The notes under the pieces were generated by a model. The model searched no databases. It was not told the origin of the DNA and saw only the letters and a list, made by a program, of their open reading frames with translations. The position numbers were made by a program, and so were the translations under genes. DNA of 6,867 nucleotides, from the NCBI GenBank assembly GCA_937868025.1, contig CALMLJ010000386.1, positions 1 to 6,867 of the forward strand. The letters are read 5' to 3'. Below, piece by piece: positions 5,816-6,867 of the stretch; within the stretch, counting starts at the first letter, position 1, and each line of letters begins with the position of its first letter. The stretch comes from an uncultured Acidimicrobiaceae bacterium (lineage in GTDB: Bacteria > Actinomycetota > Acidimicrobiia > Acidimicrobiales > Microtrichaceae).

Positions 5816-6778
5816 ATGGCTCGACCAGTGTGGACGGGTTCGATCAGCTTCGGTCTCGTGAACGTGCCGGTGAAGCTGTACTCGGCGACGAGTGAGCGAC
5901 CGGTCCGGTTCAACCAGCTCGACGGACGCAACGGCGCGCGCATCCGGCAGAAGCGCGTCAACGAGGTCACCGGCGAGGAGGTCGAGTTCGGCGACATCGT
6001 CAAGGGCTACGAGATCTCCAAGGGCAACTACGTCACCATCACCGACGAGGAACTCGCAGCGCTCGGAACCGAGGCCACCCACCGGCTCGATCTGGAGTGC
6101 TTCGTCGATCTCGACGAGATCGACCCGATCTACTTCGACGGCGCCTACCTCGTTGCCCCGGTCGACGCGACCAAGCCGTACGCGCTGTTGGTACGGGCGA
6201 TGGAGGAGTCCAACCGGGTGGGCATCGCGCGGTTCGTGATGCGGGCCAAGGAGCACGTTGCGGTCCTCCGCCCGCTCGACGGTGCGCTGGTGATGTCGAT
6301 GATGGTGTACGCCGACGAGCTGGCGCAGCGAGACCAGTTCACCGAATTCGACGGTCTGGCCGACGTCGAGGTCTCCGACAAGGAACTGACGATGGCTGAA
6401 TCGCTCATCGACGCCCTGTCCGAACCGTTCCTGCCCGAGCAGTATCACGACACCTACCGCAGTCGGGTCATGGAACTGATCGAGCAGAAGGCGGAGGGCC
6501 TCGTCCTCACGGCCGCGGAGGCGCCCGCCGCGGCGAGCGCCAACGTGATCGACCTCATGGACGCGTTGCAGGCCTCCGTCGAGGCCTCCCGCGCCGCTCG
6601 GACCCGCCACCCCACTGCGCTCGCGCCCGCCGCGGCAGACGAAGCCGACGAAGCTGCGCCGGCAACGAAGCGGCCTGCACCGGCCAAGAAGACGCCCGCG
6701 AAGAAGGCGACGGCGAAGAGGGCAGCGACGTCAACGCCCCCTGCCGCGAAGACACCGTCCAAGCGGCGCACGGCCTGA
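5816..6778 (+). CDS. ku: Ku, DNA double-strand-break end-binding protein
   Basis: Bacterial Ku forms a homodimeric ring on broken DNA ends and recruits the ligase LigD for non-homologous end joining. The 320-aa product opens with the family signature MARPVWTGSISFGLVNVPVKLYSA, followed by RIRQKRVNEVTGEEV (42-56), IVKGYEISKGNYV (61-73), DPIYFDGAYLVAP (103-115) and LRPLDGALVMSMM (151-163), the normal order of the Ku core. The core ends near 230 and is followed by the conserved helix NVIDLMDALQASVE (243-256), the C-terminal region known in other Ku proteins for interaction with LigD. The tail from about 280 is a low-complexity Ala/Pro/Lys stretch with repeated PAKK-type units, resembling mycobacterial Ku and HupB tails that bind DNA. 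ATG 5816 is set by a strong ribosome binding site (GGGAGGAG) and by the start of homology. No ligD or polymerase gene is visible in the window. The identification is secure. Confidence 0.96.
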   Translation: MARPVWTGSISFGLVNVPVKLYSATSERPVRFNQLDGRNGARIRQKRVNEVTGEEVEFGDIVKGYEISKGNYVTITDEELAALGTEATHRLDLECFVDLDEIDPIYFDGAYLVAPVDATKPYALLVRAMEESNRVGIARFVMRAKEHVAVLRPLDGALVMSMMVYADELAQRDQFTEFDGLADVEVSDKELTMAESLIDALSEPFLPEQYHDTYRSRVMELIEQKAEGLVLTAAEAPAAASANVIDLMDALQASVEASRAARTRHPTALAPAAADEADEAAPATKRPAPAKKTPAKKATAKRAATSTPPAAKTPSKRRTA

Positions 6779-6867
6779 GGTCGACTTGCTCCATTCGCCC
6801 ACGACCGACGGCCGACGACCATGAAGGACCGAGCACCGGCGACCTACATCGCGGTCTCGCCCCGCGA
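6779..6867. other. Window edge after ku; possible partial gene, strand undecided
   Basis: Two readings compete for the last 89 bp. On the plus strand ATG 6821 opens a frame without a stop to the window end (15 codons, MKDRAPATYIAVSPR), but without a clear ribosome binding site. On the minus strand a TAG at 6846-6844 could end a gene entering from the right, with last residues SRGETAM. Neither is recognisable. No terminator hairpin is evident after ku. Confidence 0.2.

Overview
The window is about two-thirds G+C, uses GTG and TTG as well as ATG starts, and carries genes typical of actinobacteria: a Septum_form-domain membrane protein, a DUF6204-like protein, an LAxTG surface protein of the class E sortase type, an RsbW-like ATPase and a Ku with a lysine-rich tail. 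Together these suggest a free-living high-GC actinobacterium. An Acidimicrobiia-like lineage is my guess from general resemblance and was not tested. Seven genes are supported. There is no rRNA, tRNA, CRISPR array, insertion sequence or phage gene.

Layout: (1) 21-1589, +, zwf (glucose-6-phosphate dehydrogenase), with a one-base frameshift near its 3' end. The conserved reading ends at 1536. (2) 1558-2274, -, a Cys-rich, single-span membrane protein with a C-terminal Septum_form domain. It overlaps by four bases (TTGA) the gene transcribed just before it. (3) 2271-3764, -, an exported, probably lipid-anchored GH5 glycosidase of the endoglycoceramidase type. (4) 3840-4181, +, a small DUF6204-like protein, divergent from (3) across 75 bp. 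(5) 4396-5229, +, a secreted protein with a Thr/Ala/Pro stalk and an LAVTG sorting signal, after a 214-bp leader region rich in small repeats. (6) 5305-5670, -, a stand-alone RsbW/SpoIIAB-like HATPase, convergent with (5) across a strong hairpin. (7) 5816-6778, +, ku.

The genes do not form one pathway. zwf supplies NADPH and opens the pentose phosphate route. The glycosidase and Septum_form genes form a two-gene unit at the cell envelope. The LAVTG protein is a wall-anchored product that needs a sortase encoded elsewhere. The ATPase is probably a regulator whose partners are not here. Ku is half of a non-homologous end-joining pair, and its ligase LigD is not visible in the window.

I found no convincing previously undescribed multi-gene system. 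The observations most worth checking are the zwf frameshift, the coupled glycosidase/Septum_form pair and the near-perfect hairpin at 5251-5278.
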